DNA from: Chitinophagaceae bacterium
GTDB lineage: Bacteria > Bacteroidota > Bacteroidia > Chitinophagales > Chitinophagaceae
Assembly (NCBI GenBank): GCA_025934485.1
Contig: JAICXX010000033.1
Span: 1 to 42,790 of the forward strand
DNA length: 42,790 nt
Direction: 5' to 3'
How positions within the stretch are numbered: position 1 is the first letter of the stretch; each line of letters opens with the position of its first letter. The position numbers were made by a program, and so were the translations under genes. Positions 25,878-34,918 of the stretch are shown here, piece by piece. The notes beneath the pieces are model-generated. The model saw only the letters and a program-made list of their open reading frames with translations, searched no databases and was not told the origin of the DNA.

Positions 25878-26723
25878 TTAGTTACCAATCGTTTCGAGCT
25901 GGTACAACGCCTTCACCTCGGTACCGGTAAGCGCTTTGTTATAGATGCGGAGCTCGTCCATCAAACCCAGCACATAGCTGGCCCAGGACTGCGAGGTAGC
26001 TCCGCTTGTTAGGCTGGGTGTTGTTTCGAATTGCGTCGTACCCAGCACGATGGCCGGGAAATTGGCGAAATTCAGGTTACCGAAATTGGCGGCGGTCGAG
26101 CTCCCCACCGCGGCGCCGTTCACATAGAACGTGAAGTTATTGGTTCCGGCGTCGTAGGTCAACGCGATATGCGTCCACACGCCCCAGGGGCTGTTAAGTT
26201 TCCAGCTGGTTAGCCAGGCTTCCTGGGTGCCGCCGCTGCCAAAACTGTGGATCTTGAACACACAACCGCTGCTCGTCTGGCCGTCCAGGAACATATCGAG
26301 GTTGCTCCAGAACTGGTTGCTGTCGACAAAATCGACAAGCTCCTGTGTTCCCGTGGTGTTTTCCGACGTATTCATCCAGAAAGCGATGGTCATGCTCTGC
26401 AGACCTGTGATGCCCGTGGTGGGAGTAAAGATCGCGTAATTGTTCAACCCTATTTGCATGGCCTGGCCTTTGATACCGGTGCCAAATGTCGTCCCGTAAT
26501 TGGCGGCCGAGGTCTTGCTGACGCTGTCCACAAGGCTGTTCTCGAAACTGAAATGCGCTACCAACGCACTCGATTCGATCTGACTGGAGGATGAAAACCC
26601 GCCGAAGGTCTCCGCCGGTTTATAGCTGTTAGAGTCGAATTTCTTCTGACAGGAAACGACCAGCAGGGAAAGCGCGGCCAGGATTCCAAGAGCCGGCTTT
26701 ATTGATGATTTTATGTTGTGCAT
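25878..26723 (-). CDS. LamG-domain surface lipoprotein (probable glycan-binding)
   Basis: A 281-residue lipoprotein with signal LGILAALSLLVVSC and lipid-modified Cys25. A concanavalin A-like LamG_3 domain fills about 55-275 (VAHFSFENSLVDSVSK; MTIAFWMNTSE; PWGVWTHIALTYD; GLMDELRIYNKALTGTEV). No catalytic residues are apparent. Its position right after susD is where surface glycan-binding proteins (SusE/F role) are encoded, so it probably captures polysaccharide at the cell surface. A terminator-like hairpin follows its stop. Confidence 0.85.
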   Translation of the reverse strand: MHNIKSSIKPALGILAALSLLVVSCQKKFDSNSYKPAETFGGFSSSSQIESSALVAHFSFENSLVDSVSKTSAANYGTTFGTGIKGQAMQIGLNNYAIFTPTTGITGLQSMTIAFWMNTSENTTGTQELVDFVDSNQFWSNLDMFLDGQTSSGCVFKIHSFGSGGTQEAWLTSWKLNSPWGVWTHIALTYDAGTNNFTFYVNGAAVGSSTAANFGNLNFANFPAIVLGTTQFETTPSLTSGATSQSWASYVLGLMDELRIYNKALTGTEVKALYQLETIGN

Positions 26724-26749
26724 GTTTGATCGGTTTAAATAGTAAAAAA

Positions 26750-28273
26750 TCAGTAACCGGAATTTTGAACCAGCTTGCCGCCGCTGATGTCGATCTCATT
26801 TTGTGGGATCGGCCAGTAGGTATTCTTACTCGTCCAGCCCAAAGGGCCGAAAACCGTTGCCCCCCGGCCCTGCCGGATCACGTCGAAATACCGGTCGTTT
26901 TCCATCGCCAGTTCTACACGACGCTCATGATAGATGGCGGTCCTTAACTGGCCCTGGTCGGTGGTCGTCACCGCCGGCAGGTCTGTGGAGGGATTGGCGC
27001 TGTTGTTCCGAGCCCGGGCACGCACCATCTCCAGCGATTTCAACGCATCCGAGCTGTTGCCCAGCTCGTTGTTTGCCTCCGCATTCATCAACAGAACATC
27101 GGCATAACGGATCACCCGGACGTTCTGGCCACAACCCTGGTTGGGGCTCAGCGCGGCGGTCGCGAACGGAACATAGGATTTCATATTATACATAGTAGGT
27201 GCGCCGGCCGAAGCCATCGGAACCACATCGCCACTGGGTGTCGTCGTTCCCTGGATCATCACCGTACCCGTAAGCCGCGGGTCACCGGTCTCGAACTCAT
27301 TAACCAGGTTTTGCGTGGGCACGTTGAAGCCCCAGCCTACGGATGGACTTACATCCCTGTCGCCCTGAACCTGCGAGTACTGGCTGCTGTTGATATCGTC
27401 ATTGCCAGGAACATAGTCGCATTGGATCTCGAAGATCGACTCCGAACAGTTTTCATTGGCATACCGGAACATCTGGTAGTAGTCCGGGAACAGGCTATAC
27501 ACGCCCGAAGAGATCACCGCATTGGTATAGTTGAGTACGTCCGACCATTTCTTCTGGTACATGGCGACCTTGGCGTGCAATGCAAGCGCGGCGCCTTTGG
27601 TGGCGCGGCCCACATCCGATGGTCCATAGCTCGCGGGCAGCACGGAAGCAGCATCCGTAAGATCTTGTTCGATGGCTGCCCAAACCTGTGCTGGTGTGCT
27701 TTGTCCCGGATTTTGTTCCGCGGCCGTGAGCGGTACATGGAGGATAAGGGGGATATTGCCATACGCTCTTTCCAACCGGAAATAAGAATAGGCCCGGAGG
27801 AATTTCGCTTCGCCAAGATATCGGGCTTTGAGTGTGGGGTCTACAGTCGACATCGTATCGACATTGTCCAGGACCTGGTTACAGAAATTGATATTTTGAT
27901 ATTGGCCCTGCCAGAAACCATCGAGCTGGCTCTCGGAAGGATCGATGGTGAACTGATCGTATTCATTGATAAACGTGGCATCGCTTGCGACGCTTCCCTT
28001 GATCGCATCGTCGGAACCCATGTTCTCGACACAGATAGCGGCAAACGCCGTATTGTTCCAGGTGCGGAGATTACCGTAGATAATGTTTACCGAGCTAGCA
28101 GCCTGATCGGCAGTTTTCCAAAACGTGGTTCCGGCAGGCTGTCCGGTTAGCGTATCGTCGGAGTGGGTAAAAGTTTTGGAACAGCCGCTGAGGACAACGC
28201 CGCCCAGGGCAAGATATAGGGTAAAGCCACGCAGCCGGGCCGACGGGCGTCTTTTATATTGATTGAATAACAT
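26750..28273 (-). CDS. SusD/RagB-family glycan-binding lipoprotein
   Basis: A 507-residue lipoprotein with signal LYLALGGVVLSGC and Cys31. The SusD N-terminal repeat region starts with TGQPAGTTFWKTADQAASSV. The TPR helices include AKFLRAYSYFRLERAYGNIP, the strongest SusD signature. The C-terminus has RYADVLLMNAEANNELG and IYHERRVELAMENDRYFDVI. SusD binds the oligosaccharide and forms a lid over its SusC partner, whose gene ends 18 bases upstream. Confidence 0.96.
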   Translation of the reverse strand: MLFNQYKRRPSARLRGFTLYLALGGVVLSGCSKTFTHSDDTLTGQPAGTTFWKTADQAASSVNIIYGNLRTWNNTAFAAICVENMGSDDAIKGSVASDATFINEYDQFTIDPSESQLDGFWQGQYQNINFCNQVLDNVDTMSTVDPTLKARYLGEAKFLRAYSYFRLERAYGNIPLILHVPLTAAEQNPGQSTPAQVWAAIEQDLTDAASVLPASYGPSDVGRATKGAALALHAKVAMYQKKWSDVLNYTNAVISSGVYSLFPDYYQMFRYANENCSESIFEIQCDYVPGNDDINSSQYSQVQGDRDVSPSVGWGFNVPTQNLVNEFETGDPRLTGTVMIQGTTTPSGDVVPMASAGAPTMYNMKSYVPFATAALSPNQGCGQNVRVIRYADVLLMNAEANNELGNSSDALKSLEMVRARARNNSANPSTDLPAVTTTDQGQLRTAIYHERRVELAMENDRYFDVIRQGRGATVFGPLGWTSKNTYWPIPQNEIDISGGKLVQNSGY

Positions 28274-28291
28274 TGCAATAGAATTTATTGA

Positions 28292-31200
28292 TTAAAAGGT
28301 TACATTCAGCCCGCAATTGTAGATCGCGGAGATCGGATACACATTGTTGTCGATGCCGATGCTTCCCGGGCTGCCGCCTACTTCCGGCGTAAACCCTTTA
28401 TACTTCGTAAAGATTGCCGGATTTTGCGCGTTGACAAAGACCCTCACCTTCTTTATTCCTGCTTTGGAAGCATAGACATCGGGCAGCGTATACCCGAGCT
28501 GTACATTCCGGATACGGAAATAAGCACCGCTCTCTACATACCAGGAGTTGATATAATAGTTCTGATTGCCACCGATATTGACCGAAGGGTTGTTGTTTGA
28601 AGTACCGGCGCCATGCCAGCGATTGTTATAGAAATCCTGCGTCCAGTTCTCGTTGCCATACCGCAAACCCTTGTTCGCATTGTAGAGCTGAACTCCCGCT
28701 ACGCCATTGAAATCGAGGGCCAGATCGAAGGCTTTATAGGTCCAGCTGGTATTGATCCCATAGACATACTTGGGATTGGGGTTCCCGAGTATGACCCTGT
28801 CGTTCCCGCCGATAGCGCCGAGTCCACCGTTGGATGTCTTAGCATATTTAAAATCCCCGGGTTTTGCGCTCGGTTGATATTCCGTGCCGTTCTTGTCCAC
28901 ATAGGACGATACATCCGCAGCGCTCTGGAAGATGCCGATGACCTTATAGCCGTAGAATTGACCCAGCGGCTGACCTACCGTCGTAACGGTACCCAGCTGG
29001 CCGCCCGTGGAGGCCGTACCACCTGCATACAATTTCTGGGGCCCTGCTGTATTCTTGATGAATTTGTTCTGGTTGTATGCGACGTTGCCGCCGATGCTAA
29101 ACGTAAAGTCTTTGTTGATATCCTGACGCCATGTAGCGGAAACTTCGACCCCGCGGTTACGGAGGTCGCCGACATTCTGAACTAACTGCTGCGTAGTATA
29201 ACCGAGGTCTCCGCCGAACAACACCGGGAAGATAAAATTGAGCGTGCTGCGGTTGTAAAAATCGGCTTCCAAATTCAGGTGATTGTTGATCAACGTGGCC
29301 TCGAGCCCGACATCCGTTCCTTCGCTCTTTTCCCAGTTGAGGGGTTTTGGTATTGCCGAAGCAATGCTCTGACTGCTGCTGATAACACCCGTGTTGTTAT
29401 AGATAATGCTGCCGGCGGTAGTAGTCGTCTGGGTACCAACGTAGACAGGCACGCCACTATTCCCCACCTGACCCCAGCTGCCTTTTATCTTGAGGTAGTT
29501 GAAGACATGCTGACCCTTCAAGAAGTTTTCGTTGCTGACAACCCAGGCGGCGCCTACGGAGGGCAAAAGTGCCCGGCCATGAGCCGCAGTGAATTTGGAG
29601 TCGCCATCCGAACGGAGTGTTCCGGTGACTGTGTATCGGTCTGCATAGCTATAGGTCAAGCGGCCGAAATATGAGCTTACACGTTCGAGCGCCGGATAGG
29701 CCTGCGGCGGCGCGTTGCTGGGCGTGACATCATAGATGCTGCCGGCATTACCCGAACCAAGCCCGAGATACCAGGTGTTGGAATTCGAGGTGATGGCGCC
29801 ATCCTGTGCGGTGGCATGGGTCTCGTCATAATAGTTGCGATAGGCGGTCTGACCGGCCAGGGCCGTTACCTTATGATCGCCCCATTCATTGCTATAGGTA
29901 AGGGTATTTTCGATGATCCAATTGCGCGTCTCCAGCTGGGCTTCCGTAAGCGTGGTGTGCGTACTGCTTTGCGTGGACGTCGCGTTGTAGATCGGCGTGA
30001 ACCCTTGCTGTTCATCCTGTTGATAGATGCCACCTGCGCTGCTGTGCAGGGTAAAATGCTGTAGGAATTTGATGTCGATGTAAGCATTGCCGTTTACATG
30101 ATATCCCTTGGCCGTGGCATTGTTATAATCGAGCGTTGCCTGTGGATTGCTTACCGATTGGCCTAGACCGTAGTACCCCGGATCGCCATACCGGCCATTG
30201 GCAAATTTGACCGGCAGTACCGGGGGCGCCGTATAAAGATCACGCCAGATCCCGAGGGGAGCGTCGTGCGATTTATTGTATTCACCGATCACTGTATAGC
30301 CCGCTTTTACAAAACGGGAGACTTCCACATCATTGCTGAACTTGGCGGTATAGCGTTGATAATCGTTGGTCTTCAAGATACCCTGCTGATCCAGGTAACC
30401 TAACGAGAGATTATAAGTGGACTTTTCGCTGCCGCCGCTCACTGTCACCGAATGATTCGTGATCAGCGCATTCCGCAGTTCCTGATTGAACCAGTTCGTT
30501 CCCGCACCGAATTGCGAAGAATCGAGGAAATTGGTGCTAGCCGTGGCCCGTCCCAGCTCATTGAACATGATCGCATACTCATGGGCATCTGCCATTTTGG
30601 GTATGTGGGTGGCCACCTGCCACCCCACCGTACCATTATAGGAAACGACCGCCTTGCCTTTACCCTTCTTCGTGGTAATCAACACTACGCCGTTGGCGCC
30701 TTTTACCCCATAAATGGCCGAGCTCGACGCATCCTTGAGAATACTGATATTGTCGATATCGGCCGGGTTGAGAAAGCTCACATCGGTAACCCAGACCCCG
30801 TCTACGACATAAAGCGGACTGGCATTGGAAGAGTAGGTTCCCAAACCGCGGATCTTGATATCCGGCGACGAACCGGGTGTACCGACATTCGTGATCTGGA
30901 CGCCGGCGATCTTGCCTTGCAAGCCGCTGATGGGGTTGGGCGAAGCCTGTTTGGCGATCTCGTCGCCTTTTATCTGACCTACCGAACCGGTGACATCGAT
31001 CTTGCGCTGTGTACCATAACCCACGACGACTACCTGGTCGAGGACCTTGTTCGATGGAACCATCTTGATATTGAAAACGCTTTGTCCGCTGACGGCGACG
31101 TCCTGTGAGTTGTAACCGATGTAGGAGAAGGTCAGCGTGGCATTGTCGGGGACCAGCAGCGTGAAGTTGCCGGAGAAATCCGTGGTCGTGCCCTTATCGG

Positions 31201-31651
31201 ATCCTTTAACCTGCACCGTGACATTGGCCAGGGGTTCGCCATTGTCCCCGGTGACCTTACCGGTGATCTTGATGTCCTGCTGGGATAGATCGGTCGCGAG
31301 CACTACGATAAGATTATTTTCTAATAGCTTGTAAGTTAGTTGGGTACCGGCCAATAAGTGATTCATGACATCCTTGATCTCGGAGTTATCGACGTCGATG
31401 CTGATCTTCCGGTTAATGGATTCAAGCCGGCTATTGTAGAGAAAGCGATAAGTGCCTTGTTTTTCGATCGAATTAAGGGCCTTCGAGAGGGCTACATCAT
31501 TCAGTTTGAGTGACACCTTACTCTGCCCGTTGACATGGGCCGATACCTGTAGCGCCGCGACAAATACCAGTAGAAAGGTTAACTTCATAATTAAAAGAAC
31601 TTTTTTTACGGCATGAGGACTCCCGCCCCCCATCGTTAGAATTTTTTGCAT
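28292..31651 (-). CDS. SusC/RagA TonB-dependent transporter with STN domain
   Basis: A 1119-residue outer-membrane transporter. The N-terminal extension ends in a signal peptide (LTFLLVFVAALQVSA). An STN domain (about 45-115; LKLNDVALSKALNSIEKQGT) is followed by a carboxypeptidase-regulatory-like domain (about 127-200; ITGKVTGDNGEPLANVTVQV) and a plug with SGLQGKIAGVQI and IYGVKGANGVVLITTKKG. A long beta-barrel reaches the end. The STN domain marks a transporter that signals to a FecR-type anti-sigma factor, and the FecR and ECF sigma genes lie just upstream. The barrel imports oligosaccharides using TonB energy. Confidence 0.97.
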   Translation of the reverse strand: MQKILTMGGGSPHAVKKVLLIMKLTFLLVFVAALQVSAHVNGQSKVSLKLNDVALSKALNSIEKQGTYRFLYNSRLESINRKISIDVDNSEIKDVMNHLLAGTQLTYKLLENNLIVVLATDLSQQDIKITGKVTGDNGEPLANVTVQVKGSDKGTTTDFSGNFTLLVPDNATLTFSYIGYNSQDVAVSGQSVFNIKMVPSNKVLDQVVVVGYGTQRKIDVTGSVGQIKGDEIAKQASPNPISGLQGKIAGVQITNVGTPGSSPDIKIRGLGTYSSNASPLYVVDGVWVTDVSFLNPADIDNISILKDASSSAIYGVKGANGVVLITTKKGKGKAVVSYNGTVGWQVATHIPKMADAHEYAIMFNELGRATASTNFLDSSQFGAGTNWFNQELRNALITNHSVTVSGGSEKSTYNLSLGYLDQQGILKTNDYQRYTAKFSNDVEVSRFVKAGYTVIGEYNKSHDAPLGIWRDLYTAPPVLPVKFANGRYGDPGYYGLGQSVSNPQATLDYNNATAKGYHVNGNAYIDIKFLQHFTLHSSAGGIYQQDEQQGFTPIYNATSTQSSTHTTLTEAQLETRNWIIENTLTYSNEWGDHKVTALAGQTAYRNYYDETHATAQDGAITSNSNTWYLGLGSGNAGSIYDVTPSNAPPQAYPALERVSSYFGRLTYSYADRYTVTGTLRSDGDSKFTAAHGRALLPSVGAAWVVSNENFLKGQHVFNYLKIKGSWGQVGNSGVPVYVGTQTTTTAGSIIYNNTGVISSSQSIASAIPKPLNWEKSEGTDVGLEATLINNHLNLEADFYNRSTLNFIFPVLFGGDLGYTTQQLVQNVGDLRNRGVEVSATWRQDINKDFTFSIGGNVAYNQNKFIKNTAGPQKLYAGGTASTGGQLGTVTTVGQPLGQFYGYKVIGIFQSAADVSSYVDKNGTEYQPSAKPGDFKYAKTSNGGLGAIGGNDRVILGNPNPKYVYGINTSWTYKAFDLALDFNGVAGVQLYNANKGLRYGNENWTQDFYNNRWHGAGTSNNNPSVNIGGNQNYYINSWYVESGAYFRIRNVQLGYTLPDVYASKAGIKKVRVFVNAQNPAIFTKYKGFTPEVGGSPGSIGIDNNVYPISAIYNCGLNVTF

Positions 31652-31729
31652 ACTTTTAGAATTGGGTTGTTAGATAAACCGAAACATGCGCCTGACTCAG
31701 AACCCGACGCTGGTTTCTTGATAACCTGG

Positions 31730-31760
31730 CGGGAAATGCGCCAACATTTCCCGTTTTTTT
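31730..31760 (+). terminator. Plus-strand intrinsic terminator in the SusC leader region
   Basis: CGGGAAATG pairs with CATTTCCCG around a six-base loop and is followed on the plus strand by seven T. On the minus strand there is no T run. Every gene on both sides is on the minus strand, so the terminator has no obvious client gene. Confidence 0.85.
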
Positions 31761-31788
31761 AAGCCATTTTTACATATTAGTCTTGTTT

Positions 31789-32934
31789 TTAATAAATACT
31801 GATTTGATTTCCGGATAAATTGTAATTAAAGGTCGCTGTGAGTTTCAAGGCGTCCAGCGCCTGCCTGATCGTCTCCTGTTGAAAGCTGCCTGTAAACTGC
31901 AACTGCCCCAACTCGGGCCGGGCAAACCGGATCGAGACGCCATACCACCGTTCCATCTGCCGCGCCAGTTCATCGAAAGGCTCATCCTGAAAGATCAGTT
32001 TGTTGTTGACCCAGGAGGTCTCGATCATCGCACCTGTGGTGGGTTCGTAGTTGGGTTTGAGGATGGTCACCGGCAAATGCTGGATAAGACTTCCGCTATG
32101 GCGCACAACGGTCCGCGGCAGCACGTTCGCACCGTCATCATTGTCGACGACCAGCTTTTCATTGGGTTTGAGGATCACCGTCTTGTTGGTCTTAGTATGG
32201 ATGTCCACTTCGATGCTGCCATGGACCAGCACGGCTTCGGTGGTCTTCTCCGTCGGGTAGGATTTGACGTTGAAGCTCGTTCCAAGTACTCTGATGTCCA
32301 TGCGGGTAGTGTGGATCACAAAAGGCCTGGCGGCATTGTGGGTGACATCGAAAAAGGCCTCGCCCGAAAGTGTTACCTCTCTTGCGCCTGTTGCGCGGCC
32401 GAAATCTTTGGCATAGGTGATGCGGCTGGCCGCGTTGAGCCATACCCGTGTACCGTCCGGCAGATAGAGATTCGTGCGTGAACCTTGGCGGGTGGTGACC
32501 TCGCTGAGTTGCTGTTGCCGTTTTGTTGCCGGACTGCTTTTCACCGTTTGGCCACCTGGATTTGGGTAATAAAGAGAAACGCCGGCTATGAGAGCTATGA
32601 CGGCTGCGCACCCCGCGCCTACGCCCGCGAACAGCCGCAGCCTGCGTCGGGTCCGGGCATGCGCCATCCCTTCCGCGGGGGATGGTGTGCCGGATTCATA
32701 GCCGATCTGCAATGCCGCCATCCGGTCGAGATGTTTCGAGAAGGCTTCTTCGGCCTTTTTTTGCTCTTCCGGGCCACTTTGACGCCAGAGTCCCGTGATG
32801 ATCTGCAGGGGATAATGCAGTTCGGGGTTGCTGCGCAGCAAATGCTCCAGCTCTGCCAGTTCCTGCCGGGTAGCTTCGCCCGCAAGCATCCTGGCGACCA
32901 ATTGCCAGGTGTATTCCTTTTGTTCTTGTCCCAT
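31789..32934 (-). CDS. FecR-family anti-sigma factor
   Basis: A 381-residue inner-membrane protein. An N-terminal cytoplasmic anti-sigma region (about 1-100; YTWQLVARMLAGEATRQELAELEHLL) precedes one membrane segment (about 102-123). The periplasmic FecR domain follows (about 145-245; GSRTNLYLPDGTRVWLNAAS; GEAFFDVTH; RVLGTSFNVKSY), then DUF4974 (about 310-381; FDELARQMERWYGVSIRF). It should hold the neighbouring ECF sigma factor inactive until the SusC STN domain signals substrate. A phased A/T repeat upstream (32977-32997) may belong to its promoter. Confidence 0.95.
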   Translation of the reverse strand: MGQEQKEYTWQLVARMLAGEATRQELAELEHLLRSNPELHYPLQIITGLWRQSGPEEQKKAEEAFSKHLDRMAALQIGYESGTPSPAEGMAHARTRRRLRLFAGVGAGCAAVIALIAGVSLYYPNPGGQTVKSSPATKRQQQLSEVTTRQGSRTNLYLPDGTRVWLNAASRITYAKDFGRATGAREVTLSGEAFFDVTHNAARPFVIHTTRMDIRVLGTSFNVKSYPTEKTTEAVLVHGSIEVDIHTKTNKTVILKPNEKLVVDNDDGANVLPRTVVRHSGSLIQHLPVTILKPNYEPTTGAMIETSWVNNKLIFQDEPFDELARQMERWYGVSIRFARPELGQLQFTGSFQQETIRQALDALKLTATFNYNLSGNQISIY

Positions 32935-32976
32935 GATACATCTTTACCGGACAGAGGAACAAAGAAAAACCCCCAA

Positions 32977-32997
32977 AAATTTTTAAGAAATTTTTAA
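32977..32997 (-). promoter_or_regulatory. Phased A/T direct repeat upstream of fecR
   Basis: AAATTTTTAA occurs twice with one base between, a period of 11, or about one helical turn. On the minus strand it reads as two T-A tracts followed by TTTTTGGGGGTTTTT, about 40 bases before the FecR start. It may be an ECF-sigma promoter or a regulator site. Confidence 0.4.
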
Positions 32998-33082
32998 TCG
33001 GAGCTCACTAAAACGTTTTAACAGCACCCGGGTGCACTGGCGGCTACTGCGCGATGTACTTAATAGGACTTGTCTTTTAGGA

Positions 33083-33673
33083 CTAAAAGGACTTGACAGC
33101 GGTAGGAAGGGTCTTTTTGATATCGAAATCCACCACATTGCCCAGCTTGTGCAAGGCGATGGCCAGTTGGTTCTCTACGGTCTTTATGGATATGCCGAGG
33201 ATCTCGGCCACTTCTTTGTATTTCAGGCCATCCTCTTTCACGAGCTTGAAGATGACCTTGCATTTGGGCGGCAGTTGATCGATAGCCTTGCGGAGCAGGA
33301 CCATCATGTCGGCCGTGATCAGCAGCTGTTCCGGGTCCAGGTGGACGCTGATGAACTCCGAATGCTGAAAATTATCGAGTGGCTTGGTGGCTTTGCGTTT
33401 TTGTTTGTCGAGATAGTTGAGAGCGATATGCCGCGTGGCCACATAAAGATAGAGCTTGAGGTTTTCGACCTTTCCCAGTTCCCGCCTTTTCTCCCAGACC
33501 TTGATGAAGACATCGGACACGACCTCTTCGGCAGGTTCTTTAGCCTTGACGAGGGCCCGGGCAAAAGGATACAGGTAAGGATACAACGCCGTATACAACA
33601 GCTTGTAGGCCTGCTGGTCGTCGTGGCAGGCGATCCTTTGTTGTAAATATTGAATTTGCTCGGCGGTAATCAT
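33083..33673 (-). CDS. ECF RNA polymerase sigma factor (FecI/RpoE-like)
   Basis: From ATG 33673 (MITAEQIQYLQQRI) the protein is 196 residues, the usual size; the longer frame adds 19 untypical residues. Sigma region 2 (about 23-90) contains ALYPYLYPFARALVKAKEPAEEVVSDVF and YLYVATRHIALNYLDK. Region 4 (about 125-180) contains AIDQLPPKCKVIFKLVKEDGLKYKEVAEILGISIKTVENQL. It should direct transcription of the SusC-led operon when freed by FecR. It is separated from fecR by 148 bases. Confidence 0.95.
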   Translation of the reverse strand: MITAEQIQYLQQRIACHDDQQAYKLLYTALYPYLYPFARALVKAKEPAEEVVSDVFIKVWEKRRELGKVENLKLYLYVATRHIALNYLDKQKRKATKPLDNFQHSEFISVHLDPEQLLITADMMVLLRKAIDQLPPKCKVIFKLVKEDGLKYKEVAEILGISIKTVENQLAIALHKLGNVVDFDIKKTLPTAVKSF

Positions 33674-33792
33674 GTTGGCAAGTCTTGGTACGATGTCGAG
33701 GTCCCGACTCAACTCTGATCCACAAGGCAATATTAAGGAAAATACTGACTTCCTATTTGACAGTTATCTTTAGGAAAATGCTGCAATTTCAT

Positions 33793-33800
33793 TATTTTTG
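33793..33800 (+). promoter_or_regulatory. TAnnTTTG promoter box for the CAT tRNA
   Basis: TATTTTTG matches the Bacteroidota -7 consensus. A TTTA lies 20 bases upstream as a weak -33 element. The same TATTTTTG box precedes the tRNA-Asn gene at 41962, which supports both. A small inverted repeat (ATGGT/ACCAT, 33813-33834) lies between the box and the tRNA. Confidence 0.55.
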
Positions 33801-33839
33801 CCCCGCCGGATTATGGTCTGTCTCCGACGACCATAGGCA

Positions 33840-33916
33840 GGATCCTTAGCTCAGCCGGTTAGAGCATCTGACTCATAATCAGAGGGTCGCTGGTTCGAGC
33901 CCAGCAGGATCCACCA
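33840..33916 (+). tRNA. tRNA with anticodon CAT (elongator Met or Ile2)
   Basis: Acceptor stem GGATCCT / AGGATCC, anticodon arm TCTGA-CTCATAA-TCAGA with CAT, T arm CGCTGGTTCGAGCCCAGCA, discriminator A and encoded CCA. The G1-C72 pair rules out the initiator. Elongator Met and the lysidine-modified Ile2 tRNA share this anticodon. The T arm resembles Ile2, but also resembles the tRNA-Asn in this window, so identity is left open. Confidence 0.93.
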
Positions 33917-33993
33917 AACCACGCTTTTACGACCTTTTTCCCTGCCTGCCGGCTCCAAACCCGCGCCAGTAAGGCATTTTGTGCCCCTCCCCC

Positions 33994-34024
33994 TTGCATT
34001 TCTCGAAATTGGCTATTACTTTTG
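33994..34024 (+). promoter_or_regulatory. Promoter for the L,D-transpeptidase-like gene
   Basis: TTG at 33994-33996 and TACTTTTG at 34017-34024 are separated by 20 bases, an acceptable -33/-7 pair for Bacteroidota. This would give a leader of about 135 bases to the ATG at 34166, with no other gene in it. Confidence 0.5.
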
Positions 34025-34165
34025 TCCTGCAGTACCCAATCTCCCGCGAAATTCCATCTCTCTTTACCTATCGATCTCTATTATCCTCTGTAAGGACCTA
34101 CGCACTCCAATCACTATGATTTGCCGGTAAAACGTTCCTATTCCGTAACCCGCAAACGACCCTTC

Positions 34166-34918
34166 ATGAAAACAGTATCTGTTTACTCCGGTAAACTGTT
34201 CATCCCCTTCGTACTGGCGCTTCTCCTGCCCATGCTGGCAGCCGCTAAAAAGGAAAATCATCATTCTGTCCACCGTCACGTGCGCTTTTCGGCCAGGACC
34301 GTCGAAAGAAGATTGATCGCGCTCGAGGCCGCCGACCTTTACTACGAGATGGATCTGCGCGACTCCGGTCTCAACGAAAAAGCCCTGGAATATGCGCTGC
34401 TAGGCTACCACCATTTGCTCAAAAGACATGTGCTTCATAAGGCCACGGTGCTGTCCGTGTGCGACTTCTCTCAAGCTTCGAGCGCCAAACGCATGTATGT
34501 CCTCGATCTCCAGAACAAACGACTGCTTTACCGGACCTATGTTGCCCATGGCCAGGGCTCGGGCCGGGCATTCGCTCACTCCTTCTCCAATGTTCCCGAT
34601 TCCTATAAAAGCAGTCTTGGCTTTTATGTGACCCGCAATACCTATGTGGGTTGCAACGGTCTCTCGCTGCGTATCGACGGAGTGGAAAAAGGATTCAACG
34701 ATAAAGCTCATGCCAGGGGTATCGTGATACATGGCGCGAATTATGTCAGCGAACGGGTGCTGCACAAATATGGTACCATGGGCACCACCTTTGGTTGCCC
34801 GGCTGTTCCGGAGAACATGGCGTCCCAGATCATTCCAGTCCTCAAGAACGGCACTTGCTTTTTTATCTATTATCCTTCCAGAAGATATTTGTTATCTTCA
34901 AGGATGATAAATGGTTAG
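34166..34918 (+). CDS. L,D-transpeptidase-like protein (YkuD_2 family)
   Basis: From ATG 34166 (MKTVSVYSGKLFIPFVLALL) the protein is 250 residues with a signal peptide ending near LAAA; the longer frame needs a TTG and adds a basic, non-signal stretch. The catalytic block has the histidine in GIVIHGANYVSE and the cysteine in TTFGCPAVPE. KRMYVLDLQNKRLLYRTYVAHGQGSG and LGFYVTRNTYVGCNG are typical of the murein L,D-transpeptidase catalytic domain family. It probably modifies or cross-links peptidoglycan in the periplasm. It overlaps the start of the endonuclease III gene by 8 bases. Confidence 0.88.
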   Translation: MKTVSVYSGKLFIPFVLALLLPMLAAAKKENHHSVHRHVRFSARTVERRLIALEAADLYYEMDLRDSGLNEKALEYALLGYHHLLKRHVLHKATVLSVCDFSQASSAKRMYVLDLQNKRLLYRTYVAHGQGSGRAFAHSFSNVPDSYKSSLGFYVTRNTYVGCNGLSLRIDGVEKGFNDKAHARGIVIHGANYVSERVLHKYGTMGTTFGCPAVPENMASQIIPVLKNGTCFFIYYPSRRYLLSSRMING

